From Cryobacterium arcticum (GTDB lineage Bacteria; Actinomycetota; Actinomycetes; Actinomycetales; Microbacteriaceae), in assembly GCF_003185895.1 (NCBI RefSeq), contig NZ_QHLY01000012.1, positions 1,887,844 through 1,951,843 on the forward strand: a stretch of DNA of 64,000 nt, written 5' to 3'. This document shows, piece after piece, positions 9,295 through 17,341 of this stretch (position 1 is the stretch's first letter; the number at the start of each line of letters is the position of its first letter). Below the pieces are notes generated by a model that was not told the origin of the DNA, searched no databases, and saw nothing but the letters and a program-made list of their open reading frames with translations. A program made the translations under genes and the position numbers.

Positions 9295-9310
9295 GTTACA
9301 GCCGTGTAAC
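9295..9310. promoter_or_regulatory. GTTAC-n6-GTAAC palindrome, GlnR-box-like
   Basis: GTTACA-GCCG-TGTAAC is a perfect 6-4-6 palindrome, and another GTTAC follows at 9322. Actinobacterial GlnR boxes are GTnAC and GAAAC pairs separated by six bases, so nitrogen control of the downstream amino acid-type binding protein is conceivable. The match is short and the third element has irregular spacing. Confidence 0.3.
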
Positions 9311-9363
9311 GCGACCAAATCGTTACGAACGGCGCGCTGATCAGCAAGCCCTGCCTGTGAGCG

Positions 9364-10329
9364 TCAGAGTGGCGTAATAAACGAGCGTCGTTGGGCGCGC
9401 CCGTGCACGATCATGTCGGTGGTGAGCACGATCAGCGCGAGCCAGACCAGACCGAAGCCGAGCCAACGCTCCGGCGGCATCGGCTCGTGCAGCACGGCCA
9501 CGCCGACGATGAGCTGCAAGACCGGCGCGAGGTACTGCACCAGACCCAGCGTGGTCAGCGGCAGGCGCCGGGAGGCAGCGGCGAAGAACAGGAGCGGCAC
9601 CGCGGTGAGCACTCCAGATCCGACCAGCGCCAGGCTGTGCACCGGGGAGACCGTGCCGAAGGTGAGCCCGGTCAGCAGGGACACCACCACCAGCTGCACG
9701 ATCGCGATAGGGGCGAGCCACATCGTTTCGAGCGTGAGCCCGGAGAGGGCGTCGAGGTGGCCACCGACCCGCTTCTTGATCAGCCCGTAGAAGCCGAACG
9801 AGAACGCCAGGATGAGGGAGATCCAGGGCACCGTGCCGTAGCCGACGCTGAGCACGATCACGGCGACGAAGCTGATCACCACGGCGGCCCACTGGGCGGA
9901 GCGCAAGCGCTCCCGCAACACGAGCACGCCCAGCAGCACGGTGATGATCGGATTGATGAAGTAGCCCAGCGCCGTCTCGACGACGTGGCCGCTGAGCGCG
10001 GCGAGGATGAAGGTCTGCCAGTTGATGTAGATGAGCAGGCCGGCCAGACCCATCGTCCACACCACCCGCGGGCGGCGAAGGGCGGCGACCAGCGGGCGCC
10101 AGGCCCGGGTGGCCCCGATCAGCACGCCGCAGAAGACCAGCGAGAACAGCACCCGCCAGGCCACGATCTCGAACGCGCCGGTGGGCTTCAGCAGGAGGAA
10201 GTAGAGCGGTAGGAATCCCCAGATGCCGTAGGAGCAGATCGCGTAGATCAGGCCCGTGCTGGCGGCACTCCGCGCGGGACGCCCCGACGCGCCACTCTCG
10301 CCGGGCCCCATGGTCGAACTGGTGTGCAC
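9364..10329 (-). CDS. rarD: RarD/EamA-family drug-metabolite transporter
   Basis: 321-aa integral membrane protein with about ten spans in two EamA repeats. The RarD signature is recognisable (GFLPLYFLLL near the N-terminus, then WRVLFSL and NWQTFI, later ALGYFINPI). RarD proteins export unknown metabolites; the original name came from chloramphenicol resistance. A longer frame begins at 10386, but it runs through the groES terminator hairpin. A GTG at 10329 (VHTSSTM...) with AGAGGGG 7 nt upstream is the better start. It lies just after groES but behind that terminator. Confidence 0.88.
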   Translation of the reverse strand: MHTSSTMGPGESGASGRPARSAASTGLIYAICSYGIWGFLPLYFLLLKPTGAFEIVAWRVLFSLVFCGVLIGATRAWRPLVAALRRPRVVWTMGLAGLLIYINWQTFILAALSGHVVETALGYFINPIITVLLGVLVLRERLRSAQWAAVVISFVAVIVLSVGYGTVPWISLILAFSFGFYGLIKKRVGGHLDALSGLTLETMWLAPIAIVQLVVVSLLTGLTFGTVSPVHSLALVGSGVLTAVPLLFFAAASRRLPLTTLGLVQYLAPVLQLIVGVAVLHEPMPPERWLGFGLVWLALIVLTTDMIVHGRAQRRSFITPL

Positions 10330-10353
10330 TTTGTTACCCCTCTGGACGCGAAA

Positions 10354-10383
10354 AATCCCGGATGGCCGAGGCCATCCGGGATT
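10354..10383 (-). terminator. Terminator of groES
   Basis: A 13-14-bp perfect stem (AATCCCGGATGGC and its complement) with a 3-nt loop, followed on the minus strand by a run of five T. It lies 18 bp after the groES stop codon, so groES is transcribed alone, without groEL. Confidence 0.9.
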
Positions 10384-10401
10384 CAACGATATGGGGTGTG
10401 A

Positions 10402-10698
10402 CTAGCGAACGACGACCGCGAGAACGTCGCGAGCCGACAGAACGAGGAGGTCCTCGCCACCGAACTTGACTTCGGTTCCACCGTACTTGGAGTAGATCAC
10501 CTTGTCGCCGACGGCGACGTCGAGCGGGATGCGGTTGCCGTTGTCGTCAATGCGGCCGGGGCCGACGGCGACAACTTCACCCTCCTGGGGCTTCTCTTTG
10601 GCGGTGTCCGGGATCACAAGTCCGGAAGCGGTGGTCTGTTCTGCATCCACCTGCTTGATGACGATGCGATCTTCGAGCGGCTTGATGGAGACCGACAC
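10402..10698 (-). CDS. groES: Co-chaperonin GroES
   Basis: 98-aa Hsp10 cap of the GroEL folding chamber. It starts [12 protein letters not shown] and includes a mobile-loop segment [10 protein letters not shown] and the conserved KYGGTEVK near the C-terminus. Length is typical (95-100 aa). Two CIRCE operators lie directly upstream and a strong terminator directly downstream, so it is a monocistronic HrcA-regulated heat-shock gene. groEL is absent from the window, in keeping with the split groES/groEL arrangement of many actinobacteria. Confidence 0.97.
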   Translation of the reverse strand: MSVSIKPLEDRIVIKQVDAEQTTASGLVIPDTAKEKPQEGEVVAVGPGRIDDNGNRIPLDVAVGDKVIYSKYGGTEVKFGGEDLLVLSARDVLAVVVR

Positions 10699-10727
10699 GG
10701 TTGACCTCTTTCTTAGCTAAGACGTAG

Positions 10728-10754
10728 TTAGCAGACTCACAGCGAGAGTGCTAA
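10728..10754. promoter_or_regulatory. CIRCE element 2 (HrcA operator), degenerate left arm
   Basis: TTAGCAGAC-n9-GAGTGCTAA matches the CIRCE consensus TTAGCACTC-n9-GAGTGCTAA except for two positions in the left arm. It lies 30 bp upstream of the groES start, where HrcA would block transcription. Confidence 0.8.
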
Positions 10755-10772
10755 GTCGAGTTTAGGGCGCAA

Positions 10773-10799
10773 CTGGCACTCACGCAACGTGAGTGCCAG
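10773..10799. promoter_or_regulatory. CIRCE element 1 (HrcA operator), perfect palindrome
   Basis: CTGGCACTC-n9-GAGTGCCAG is a perfect inverted repeat of the actinobacterial CIRCE form. It is 45 bp upstream of the second copy, so groES has two HrcA sites. The methyltransferase promoter on the other strand begins only about 30 bp away. Confidence 0.88.
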
Positions 10800-10830
10800 A
10801 GTGCCCGGACTCCGGCCCGGTTTCGGTTGA

Positions 10831-10836
10831 TAGGTT
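10831..10836 (+). promoter_or_regulatory. -10 hexamer of a leaderless promoter (methyltransferase)
   Basis: TAGGTT ends exactly 6 nt before the ATG at 10843. A transcript started at the normal distance would begin at or next to the A of ATG, and no ribosome-binding sequence is present. Confidence 0.6.
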
Positions 10837-10842
10837 TGCGGG

Positions 10843-12030
10843 ATGGATCGCGCCGAGCTCGTTGAGCTGCTCTCACCCGAAGGCCTGCGCCTGTTGGACT
10901 CCCTGCCCGCCTACGAGGCCGGAGCCGATGTGGTGCGAACGGTCAGCGCACTCCGCAAAGCCGGGCACTCCCCCGCGCTGGTCAATGCGGTGCTGTACCA
11001 ATCCCGGTTGCGGGCCAAAGCAGCGGGCAAGTTCGGTGATTTCGCCAACCGGATGCTGTTCACCGAGGCCGGCCTGGAGCAGGCCACCCGGTTACGGGTG
11101 GCAGCGCTGCACGCCGGCCGATTCGTCGAGGCCGGCCTTACCCGGGTGGCCGATGTGGGCTGCGGCATCGGCGGCGACGCCATGGCCATGGCCGCGATGG
11201 AACTCGCCGTGACCGCGATCGACATCGACGAGGTCACCGCCACCGTCGCGAGTTACAACCTCGCCCCCTTCCCCGGTTCCTCCGTGGTCTGCGCCCATGC
11301 CGCCGACGTCGACCCGACCGAGTTCGACGCGCTCTGGTTCGACCCGGCCCGCCGCACTGCCGGGCACGGCAACACGAGCCGGCTCACCCGCGCCGAGGAC
11401 TACTCCCCCAACCTGAACGACGTCTATGCCCTCGCCGACCGGATGCCCGTCGGCGTCAAGCTCGGCCCCGGCCACGACCGCGACCAGATTCCGGAGACCG
11501 CGGAGGCGCAGTGGGTGTCGGTGGACGGCAAGCTGGTGGAGATGGGGCTGTGGTTCGGCGCCCTCGCCCGCCCGGGCATCCGCCGGGCCGCGCTGCTGCT
11601 GAGCAAGGACGGCGTGGCCGAGCTGACCGCCCCGGCCGACAGCGACGACGTGGCCGTCGGTGACCTCGGCGCCTACGTCTACGAGCCCGACGGTGCGATC
11701 ATCCGCGCCCGGCTGATCGGCGACCTGGCCCGGTCGATGGACGCCCTGATGCTCAGTGAGGGCCTCGCCTATCTCACCAGCGACACGCTCACCGCCACCC
11801 CGTTCGCCACGGCCTTCCGGGTGCTCGAGGTGCTCCCGACCGACGAGAAGAAACTGCGGGTGGCCCTGGCCGAACGCCGGATCGGCACCCTGGAGATCAA
11901 GAAGCGCGGGGTGGATGTGGACCCGGCGACCCTGCGCACCCGGCTGAAGCTCAAGGGCGCTGCCTCCGGCACGCTCGTGCTCACCCGCGCGGCCGGGCAC
12001 AAGGTGGCGCTCTTGGTCGAGCGGGTCTGA
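10843..12030 (+). CDS. Class I SAM-dependent methyltransferase with THUMP-like C-terminal domain
   Basis: 395 aa. A helical N-terminal part is followed by the Rossmann SAM site VADVGCGIGG (about residues 102-111), a second acidic strand AIDID, the active-site-like WFDPAR (165-170) and a C-terminal THUMP-like domain with KKRGVDVDP. The THUMP-like fold suggests an RNA substrate, but none is established for this actinobacterial family. The start is supported by the leaderless promoter 6 nt upstream. It diverges from groES. Confidence 0.88.
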   Translation: MDRAELVELLSPEGLRLLDSLPAYEAGADVVRTVSALRKAGHSPALVNAVLYQSRLRAKAAGKFGDFANRMLFTEAGLEQATRLRVAALHAGRFVEAGLTRVADVGCGIGGDAMAMAAMELAVTAIDIDEVTATVASYNLAPFPGSSVVCAHAADVDPTEFDALWFDPARRTAGHGNTSRLTRAEDYSPNLNDVYALADRMPVGVKLGPGHDRDQIPETAEAQWVSVDGKLVEMGLWFGALARPGIRRAALLLSKDGVAELTAPADSDDVAVGDLGAYVYEPDGAIIRARLIGDLARSMDALMLSEGLAYLTSDTLTATPFATAFRVLEVLPTDEKKLRVALAERRIGTLEIKKRGVDVDPATLRTRLKLKGAASGTLVLTRAAGHKVALLVERV

Positions 12031-12039
12031 GGGGCAGGT

Positions 12040-12546
12040 TCAGCCGTAGAACGCCGGCAGCAGTTCGGTGTTCACAATGAACCAGAGCACGCCCATCAGG
12101 ATGCCCACGATGCCGCTGACCAGGCCGATGATCCAGATGCCGCCTGCGCGTCGTTCCACGAACCGGGCGACGAGCGCGAGCACCACGGCGGCCAGGCTGA
12201 GAGGCACGCCCCAGATCATGAAGATGCCGACACCGACACCGGCCAGCCCGAAGACCGCTGCCGCGACGCTCAAGCCGCGACGGGCGGCGTGGGTCTGGAT
12301 CTCGGCCGTGGTGTACACATACGGCACCCACTCGGTGGGCGCGGTGATCGTGGACTCGTAGGCGAGTTCACCGGCCACCGGCGGCCGGGTCAAGCCGGTC
12401 GGCACGGCGCTCTCCCGAGCGGCCTGCGCGCGGGCCTGGGCGCGCGATTGGGCCTGCACGCCGGCCGCAGGCGTGGCCGGAGCACCGGCGGGGGCCGCCG
12501 GTTGCTGCGGCTGGGCCCGGGTGTCGGGCTGCCCGGGCTGCGGCAT
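12040..12546 (-). CDS. Small proline/alanine-rich membrane protein (DUF4190-like), paralog 1
   Basis: 168 aa. A Pro/Ala/Gln-rich cytoplasmic-type N-terminus of about 75 residues is followed by a basic segment (HAARR) and two pairs of hydrophobic spans separated by ARFVERRAGG. The layout resembles DUF4190 proteins, whose function is unknown. It is the third and most divergent of three consecutive minus-strand genes of this type. No enzymatic motif is visible. Confidence 0.75.
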   Translation of the reverse strand: MPQPGQPDTRAQPQQPAAPAGAPATPAAGVQAQSRAQARAQAARESAVPTGLTRPPVAGELAYESTITAPTEWVPYVYTTAEIQTHAARRGLSVAAAVFGLAGVGVGIFMIWGVPLSLAAVVLALVARFVERRAGGIWIIGLVSGIVGILMGVLWFIVNTELLPAFYG

Positions 12547-12645
12547 GGGTGAAGACTCATTTCTCGTTTCGGCCGGGTCGGTGCGCCCGGCCGGTCAGCC
12601 CGCTGCGGTGGGCTGCATCAGTAGTCGTGCGTCACTAGCCGTACG

Positions 12646-13356
12646 TCAGTAGTTGTAGTTGTAGTTGTCCATCGGCACGCTCGCGAAGAGCAGCGCCCAT
12701 AGCAGAATACTCAGTAACGCCAGCCCGATGCCGACGAAGCCGGTGATGATACCGGTCAGCCAGAAGCCCTTGCCGCTGGGTTCCTTGGTGCGGGCGATGA
12801 AGCCGAGCACGACACCGGCCGCCGGCAGGATGATCGCGAGGATGCCGCCGAAGAACGGGAGGAACGCCACCGGCGACCCGAGGATGCCGAGAACACCGGC
12901 GACCATCGAGAGGATGCTCAGAATCGGCTGTTTGCCGGCCGTGTACGACGCGGGCGATCCGGCGTAACCGGGCGCCGGAGTGCCGGACGGCGGCGGCCCG
13001 TACCCGGAGCCGGAGCCTGGCGGCGGCGAACCGTACGGAGCCTGCGGGGCGCCGTGGGGCGGCGGCGGGGAGCCGTACGGAGCCGGCGTGGTCGGCCCCG
13101 GTTCCGGCGGTCCGTAGGCCGGCGGCGGGGTCGGGGGCCCGGCCGGCGGAACCGGAGGGCCGGCCGGCGGCGCGTTCGGTGGGCGGGGCGGCTCGGCGTC
13201 GCCGGGAGCGGCGGGTGGGTCACCCGCCGCGCTCGACTGCGGGAAGTCCGGCACCTGCGGCACATCCGGCACCTGGGGCACATCGGGAACCTGGGGCACG
13301 TCGGGCACGTGAGGCACTGGGGGCACCTCGGGGTTAGGGGTGTTCGGATCAGTCAT
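12646..13356 (-). CDS. DUF4190-type membrane protein with proline-rich repeat N-terminus, paralog 2
   Basis: 236 aa. The first 130 residues are Pro/Gly-rich and include a VPDVPQ hexapeptide repeated about four times, then PPP and YGSPP runs. The C-terminal 90 residues carry the DUF4190 pattern: two membrane segments joined by a short loop, then a third, with the conserved G-F-I-A-R-T-K stretch before the last hairpin. It ends in a Tyr/Asn tail (NYNYNY). DUF4190 has no known function. Repeat length may vary between strains. Confidence 0.8.
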   Translation of the reverse strand: MTDPNTPNPEVPPVPHVPDVPQVPDVPQVPDVPQVPDFPQSSAAGDPPAAPGDAEPPRPPNAPPAGPPVPPAGPPTPPPAYGPPEPGPTTPAPYGSPPPPHGAPQAPYGSPPPGSGSGYGPPPSGTPAPGYAGSPASYTAGKQPILSILSMVAGVLGILGSPVAFLPFFGGILAIILPAAGVVLGFIARTKEPSGKGFWLTGIITGFVGIGLALLSILLWALLFASVPMDNYNYNY

Positions 13357-13428
13357 GACCGGTCATTCCTTTCCTGTGAACCTGTGCTCGGGGAATCCGT
13401 GTGGCGGATACCGGAGTCTGCCGAGCGA

Positions 13429-13839
13429 CTAGTAGGTGCTGTATGACCCATCGTTGACGGCCGCGATGGTGACGATGATGAAGAAGACGATGATGATGAT
13501 GCCGGACAGGATGCCGAGGTAGCCGAGCACCAGGCCGGCGATCGCGAGGCCGCGGCCCTTTTCCCCGGTCTTCTTGATCTGGCTGAGCGCGATGTGGCCG
13601 CAGATGACGGCCGCGAGCGAAACGAAGAACGCGCTGACCAGGGAGACGATCGCGAGCACGTTCCACTTGTCCTGCACGCCCGGCGTGCCGTAGCCCTGCG
13701 ACGTGTAGGCCTGCGGGGCGGCCGGAGCCGCGCCGTACGCCGGAGCAGGTGAACCGTAGGCCGGCGCTGCCGGCGGGGAGTAGACGGGCGGCGGGGTCGG
13801 CTCGTTCGATGCCGGGGGCTGATTCGTCGGGTCGGTCAT
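13429..13839 (-). CDS. DUF4190-type membrane protein, paralog 3
   Basis: 136 aa. A Pro/Tyr/Ala-rich N-terminus of about 55 residues (YGSPAPAYGAAP) precedes a DUF4190 module with two hydrophobic spans (LAIVSLVSAFFVSLAAVICGHIAL and LVLGYLGILSG...) separated by QIKKTGEKGRG, the hallmark loop of the family. It is probably first in a three-gene cluster, since the others follow within 75-100 bp. Function unknown. Confidence 0.82.
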   Translation of the reverse strand: MTDPTNQPPASNEPTPPPVYSPPAAPAYGSPAPAYGAAPAAPQAYTSQGYGTPGVQDKWNVLAIVSLVSAFFVSLAAVICGHIALSQIKKTGEKGRGLAIAGLVLGYLGILSGIIIIVFFIIVTIAAVNDGSYSTY

Positions 13840-14045
13840 GGCTCAGGACTCCTTTGGTGGTGCAGCAGTGGGCAAGCACACGGCGTGGGCGGGGGCGGAG
13901 CAGAGGGTTTCTCTCCGCCGTAGCGTCACGTCCTCGGTGCCATAGTGGCACCCGCGCCGTGGGGGTGTCAACGCGTTGATCGTGCCCGAAACCCCCACAC
14001 TCAGCGTATCGCGTTGCAGCGTGAAACGCTTGGTGAGGCGGTGTT
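13840..14045. other. Intergenic region with perfect 12-bp palindrome
   Basis: 206 bp between the rimI-tsaD stop and the first DUF4190 gene. TCAACGCGTTGA at 13968-13979 is a perfect palindrome and could be an operator for the DUF4190 cluster. No gene is supported here; a short open frame on the minus strand has no homology I recognise. Confidence 0.4.
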
Positions 14046-15674
14046 TCAACTCTGGATGAGCGACACCGGCAGGGTCGAATCGGCGCCGAAGTCGAGCGTG
14101 GAGGGCTCGTGCCCAGCCATGATCAGCTGCGCGCCGAGCGCGGCGATCATGGCGCCGTTGTCGGTGCAGAGCGACAGCGGCGGGATGCGCAGGGCGATGC
14201 CCGCCGCATCCGTGCGTTCCTGGGCCACCTGACGCAGCCTGGCGTTGGCGATCACGCCGCCGCCGAGCAGCAGCCGGGGCACCCCGAGGTCGGTGCAGGC
14301 GGCCACGGCCTTGGTGAGCAGCACGTCGACCACGGCCTCGCGGAAGCTGGCCGCGACGTCGTCGATCGGCACGGTCTCGCCGGCGTCCTGCTTCTGCTCC
14401 ACCCAGCGGGCAACGGAAGTCTTCAGGCCGGAGAAGGAGAAGTCATAGCGGTGCTTGGCCACGTCTTTCTGGTGGCTGAGGCCGCGTGGAAAACGGATGG
14501 CGGTGGGGCTGCCGGTCGCGGCGACCCGGTCGATCTGCGGCCCGCCGGGGTAGGGCAGGCCGAGCACCCGTGCCACCTTGTCGAAGGCCTCACCGGCGGC
14601 ATCGTCGATGGTCTCGCCGAGCAGTTCCACGTCGGAGACGAGGTCGCGCACCAGCAGCAGGGAGGTGTGGCCGCCGGACACCAGCAGGGCGATGGTGGGG
14701 TACTCGAGCGGGGCATCCGTGGTGACGCCCTCACCCCGGAGGAGGTCGGCGCCGACATGGCCGACGAGGTGGTTGACGGCATAGATGGGGACGTTCAGCG
14801 CGACGGCCAGGGATTTGGCGGCGCCGACGCCGACCATGAGGGCGCCGGCGAGGCCGGGTCCGTTGGTGACGGCGATGGCGTCGATCTCGTCGAGCCGGAT
14901 GCCGGCCTCGGCGACGGCGGCGTGGATGGCCGGCACCATCTCTTCGAGGTGGGCGCGGGCGGCCACCTCCGGCACGACGCCGCCGTAGCGGGCGTGTTCG
15001 TCCATGGAGGAGGCGATGGTGTTGGAGAGCAGGGTGGTGCCGCGCACGATGCCGATGCCGGTTTCGTCGCAGGAGGTTTCGATGCCGAGCACCAGCGGGT
15101 CGGTGCGGTTGAGCGGGCGGGCCGGGGCGGGCTCCGGCGTCGGCTCGGCAGCGGAGGCGCCATCGAGTGCCACGGATTCGGCGGCGAGCGTGCCGGTGAA
15201 CTGCATCTCGGCGGGCGGTATGGTCAGGCGCATCACGATCGCATCCACGTTGTCTGGTTGGTAGTACCCGCGGCGCACGCCGAGGTCTTCGAATCCGAGC
15301 GAGCGGTAGAGGTGCTGGGCGCCGGGGTTGTCGGCGCGCACCTCGAGGAAGGTCTCTCGGGCGCCACGCTTGCGGGCTTCGGTGATCAGGCTGAGCATGA
15401 GCACCCGGCCGAGGCCCTGGCCGCGGGCCTCTTCGGTCACGGCGATGGTCTGGATGTCACTCTCGATCGCGCGCTGCGCGGCCTGCACCCCGCCGTAGGC
15501 CACGATCTGGTCCGGCGAGTCCGGCGGGAACGCCACCAGGTAGTAACAGCCGGGGTCGCCGACGTCACGGGCCATCATCTCGGTCGACCAGGCGTCGTTC
15601 TCGAAGATGCGGGTCTCCAGCAGCATGATCGCGTCGACGTCGGCGAGGGTGGCACGGCGCAGTTGCCAGGTCAT
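14046..15674 (-). CDS. tsaD: Bifunctional RimI acetyltransferase-TsaD threonylcarbamoyl transferase fusion
   Basis: 542 aa, two proteins in one frame. Residues 1-150 are a GNAT of the RimI type (acetyl-CoA loop RGQGLG at 84-89, C-terminal LYRSLGFE), expected to acetylate the N-terminus of ribosomal S18. Residues 151-190 form an Ala/Pro/Glu linker. From 192 on is full-length TsaD/Kae1 (IETSCDETG; metal-binding His302 and His306 in [17 protein letters not shown]), which transfers threonylcarbamoyl to A37 of ANN-decoding tRNAs. No separate start codon suits TsaD alone. It overlaps tsaB by one base (TGATG). Confidence 0.95.
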   Translation of the reverse strand: MTWQLRRATLADVDAIMLLETRIFENDAWSTEMMARDVGDPGCYYLVAFPPDSPDQIVAYGGVQAAQRAIESDIQTIAVTEEARGQGLGRVLMLSLITEARKRGARETFLEVRADNPGAQHLYRSLGFEDLGVRRGYYQPDNVDAIVMRLTIPPAEMQFTGTLAAESVALDGASAAEPTPEPAPARPLNRTDPLVLGIETSCDETGIGIVRGTTLLSNTIASSMDEHARYGGVVPEVAARAHLEEMVPAIHAAVAEAGIRLDEIDAIAVTNGPGLAGALMVGVGAAKSLAVALNVPIYAVNHLVGHVGADLLRGEGVTTDAPLEYPTIALLVSGGHTSLLLVRDLVSDVELLGETIDDAAGEAFDKVARVLGLPYPGGPQIDRVAATGSPTAIRFPRGLSHQKDVAKHRYDFSFSGLKTSVARWVEQKQDAGETVPIDDVAASFREAVVDVLLTKAVAACTDLGVPRLLLGGGVIANARLRQVAQERTDAAGIALRIPPLSLCTDNGAMIAALGAQLIMAGHEPSTLDFGADSTLPVSLIQS

Positions 15675-16309
15675 CAGCTCACCCGCTTCGGGCCGTTTTT
15701 CGACACCGTCACGTCGGGCGAGCGCAGGTAGAGGGCCTCGTCGGCCGCAAACGGATGCCCGGCCGCGAACGCCAGCTCGGCGACCATGCCGAGGTCACCG
15801 GCCGAGATCGTGGCGGCGTCCAGCCGGGGCAGCCCGGCGTGCACGAAGGTGTCCTCGAGCAGCTCGGCCGGCTTGGCCAGGGCGGGCTGGCCGAGGCGGA
15901 TCGGCAGCCCCTCGGCATCCGCCCCGTTATAAGCGGACCAGTAGACCTCGCGGCGACGGGCGTCGGTGACCACGAGCAGCGGGCCGGTGTGGCCGGTGCG
16001 GTAGGAACCGTAGGCGATGGCGTCGTGGCTGACCACGGGCACGAGCGGTCGATTGATGCCGAGGGCGAAGACCCGGGCGGCGACGATGCCGACCCGCAGA
16101 CCGGTGAACGGGCCGGGGCCCATGCCGCCGACCACACCGGAGAGAGCGGCGACATCTACTCCGGCTTCGGTGAGGCACTCCTGGATGAGAGTGCCGACCA
16201 CCTCGGCGTGGCGCATGGTGTCGGCGACGCCGCGTTCGGCGATCACACCCTGGGTCAGGTCGACGACGGCGACGCTGGTTCCGGCGGAGGTATCGATGGC
16301 GAGAAGCAC
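15674..16309 (-). CDS. tsaB: TsaB, t6A biosynthesis partner of TsaD
   Basis: 211 aa. ASKHA-fold protein starting [11 protein letters not shown], with the conserved [14 protein letters not shown] segment. TsaB is a catalytically degenerate TsaD paralog that forms the TsaB-TsaD-TsaE complex making N6-threonylcarbamoyladenosine. It starts with GTG at 16309; a TAGGCT -10 element 6 nt upstream implies a leaderless mRNA. Translation is coupled to the downstream rimI-tsaD fusion. Confidence 0.95.
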   Translation of the reverse strand: MLLAIDTSAGTSVAVVDLTQGVIAERGVADTMRHAEVVGTLIQECLTEAGVDVAALSGVVGGMGPGPFTGLRVGIVAARVFALGINRPLVPVVSHDAIAYGSYRTGHTGPLLVVTDARRREVYWSAYNGADAEGLPIRLGQPALAKPAELLEDTFVHAGLPRLDAATISAGDLGMVAELAFAAGHPFAADEALYLRSPDVTVSKNGPKRVS

Positions 16310-16315
16310 CCGTCC

Positions 16316-16321
16316 AGCCTA
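16316..16321 (-). promoter_or_regulatory. -10 hexamer of a leaderless promoter (tsaB)
   Basis: On the minus strand TAGGCT is followed by 6 nt and the GTG start, with no Shine-Dalgarno sequence between. Confidence 0.55.
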
Positions 16322-16369
16322 TGACGCCGCGGGCCGGGCCTCCGCCGCCCGCCCCGGGGAGACCTGTCC

Positions 16370-16502
16370 GCGAGAGGGCACTTCGGGCCAGTGACGGGGC
16401 CCGCAACTGACCCCAACTGCCTTCTCGCCAACGCCCCATCTCCCGAGAGGGCACTTGGGGCTAGTCGCGCCGCCCACAACTGACCCCAACTGCCTCCTCG
16501 CG
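16370..16502. repeat. Two tandem long imperfect palindromes (73-bp period)
   Basis: Unit 1 (16370-16428) has outer arms GCGAGAGGGCA / TGCCTTCTCGC; unit 2 (16443-16502) has CCGAGAGGGCA / TGCCTCCTCGC. The inner arms ACTTnGGG and CCCCAACT also pair imperfectly. The units share most bases, including the block CAACTGACCCCAACTGCC. They lie between the tauE-like stop and the tsaB promoter and may end the acpS-alr-tsaE-tauE transcript. They look like REP-type extragenic palindromes. Confidence 0.75.
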
Positions 16503-16534
16503 AATGGGGGCGGGTTGGGGCGGGCGGGCGGGGC

Positions 16535-17341
16535 TCAGGTGCGGCGGGCGCGCAAGGCGGCGATGGTGAGCTGGGTCGCGGCGAGCGCGAGGAGCACGGC
16601 GAAGAGGATGCTGGAGAGCCGCGGCGGGAGGAACAGCGCCAGCGCCACCCCGGGCACCGCCGCGATGGTGGCGGTGACCCCCACCACGAGTCCGGCCGGC
16701 AGGTCCACGAGCCTGGCGCGCAGGTTGGCCACCGTGCCGACGATGCTCGTTGGCACCAGCACGAGCAGCGAGGTGCCCTTGGCGATGAGGTCGCTCACAC
16801 CGAACACGGCCACCAGGGCGGGAACCGCGATCACACCGCCGCCGATGCCGAACAGGCCCGACGCGACGCCCATCGCCAGGCCGAGGGCCAGGTAACCGAG
16901 CACCACGATCCAACTCAGCTCCAGGGCGGCGCCGCGCTCGGGTTCCACCAGCACCATGCGCACGGCCACGACCACCAGCAGCAGGATGAACAGCCAACGC
17001 AGCCAGAACAGAGGGATACGGCGCAGCAGATTGGTGCCGATGATCGAACCGACCACGGCTCCGGCCGCGATGATCAGCCCAGCGACCACGTCGATGTGGC
17101 CGTTGGCGAGGTAGGTGAGCGAGCCCACGATCGAGGTGGGCACGATCGCCGCAAGCGAGGTGGTCGCCGCCCGGCGCTGGTCCATGCCGCACAGGGAGAT
17201 GAGCAGGGGCACCATCACGATGCCGCCGCCCACGCCGAACAGGCCGGAGAGCAGCCCGCCGAGCGCCCCGGTGAGCACCAGGGCGATCCAGTACCAGGCC
17301 CGGGCCGGGCGCGGCGTGGGGGAACTGCCTGAGCCGGTCAT
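16535..17341 (-). CDS. TauE/SafE-family sulfite/organosulfonate exporter-like membrane protein
   Basis: 268 aa with about eight membrane spans in two inverted repeats. Each repeat begins with the family motif: GLLSGLFGVGGGIVMVPLL near residue 30 and GVASGLFGIGGGVIAVPAL near 160. TauE/SafE proteins move sulfite, sulfoacetate or other anions; the substrate here is unknown. The ATG overlaps the tsaE stop (ATGA), so it is coupled to a tRNA-modification gene to which it has no obvious functional link. Confidence 0.9.
   Translation of the reverse strand: MTGSGSSPTPRPARAWYWIALVLTGALGGLLSGLFGVGGGIVMVPLLISLCGMDQRRAATTSLAAIVPTSIVGSLTYLANGHIDVVAGLIIAAGAVVGSIIGTNLLRRIPLFWLRWLFILLLVVVAVRMVLVEPERGAALELSWIVVLGYLALGLAMGVASGLFGIGGGVIAVPALVAVFGVSDLIAKGTSLLVLVPTSIVGTVANLRARLVDLPAGLVVGVTATIAAVPGVALALFLPPRLSSILFAVLLALAATQLTIAALRARRT

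Noticed and set aside
10330..10386. N-terminal 19-codon extension of rarD
   Set aside because: It lies inside the groES terminator hairpin; the GTG at 10329 has a proper ribosome site.
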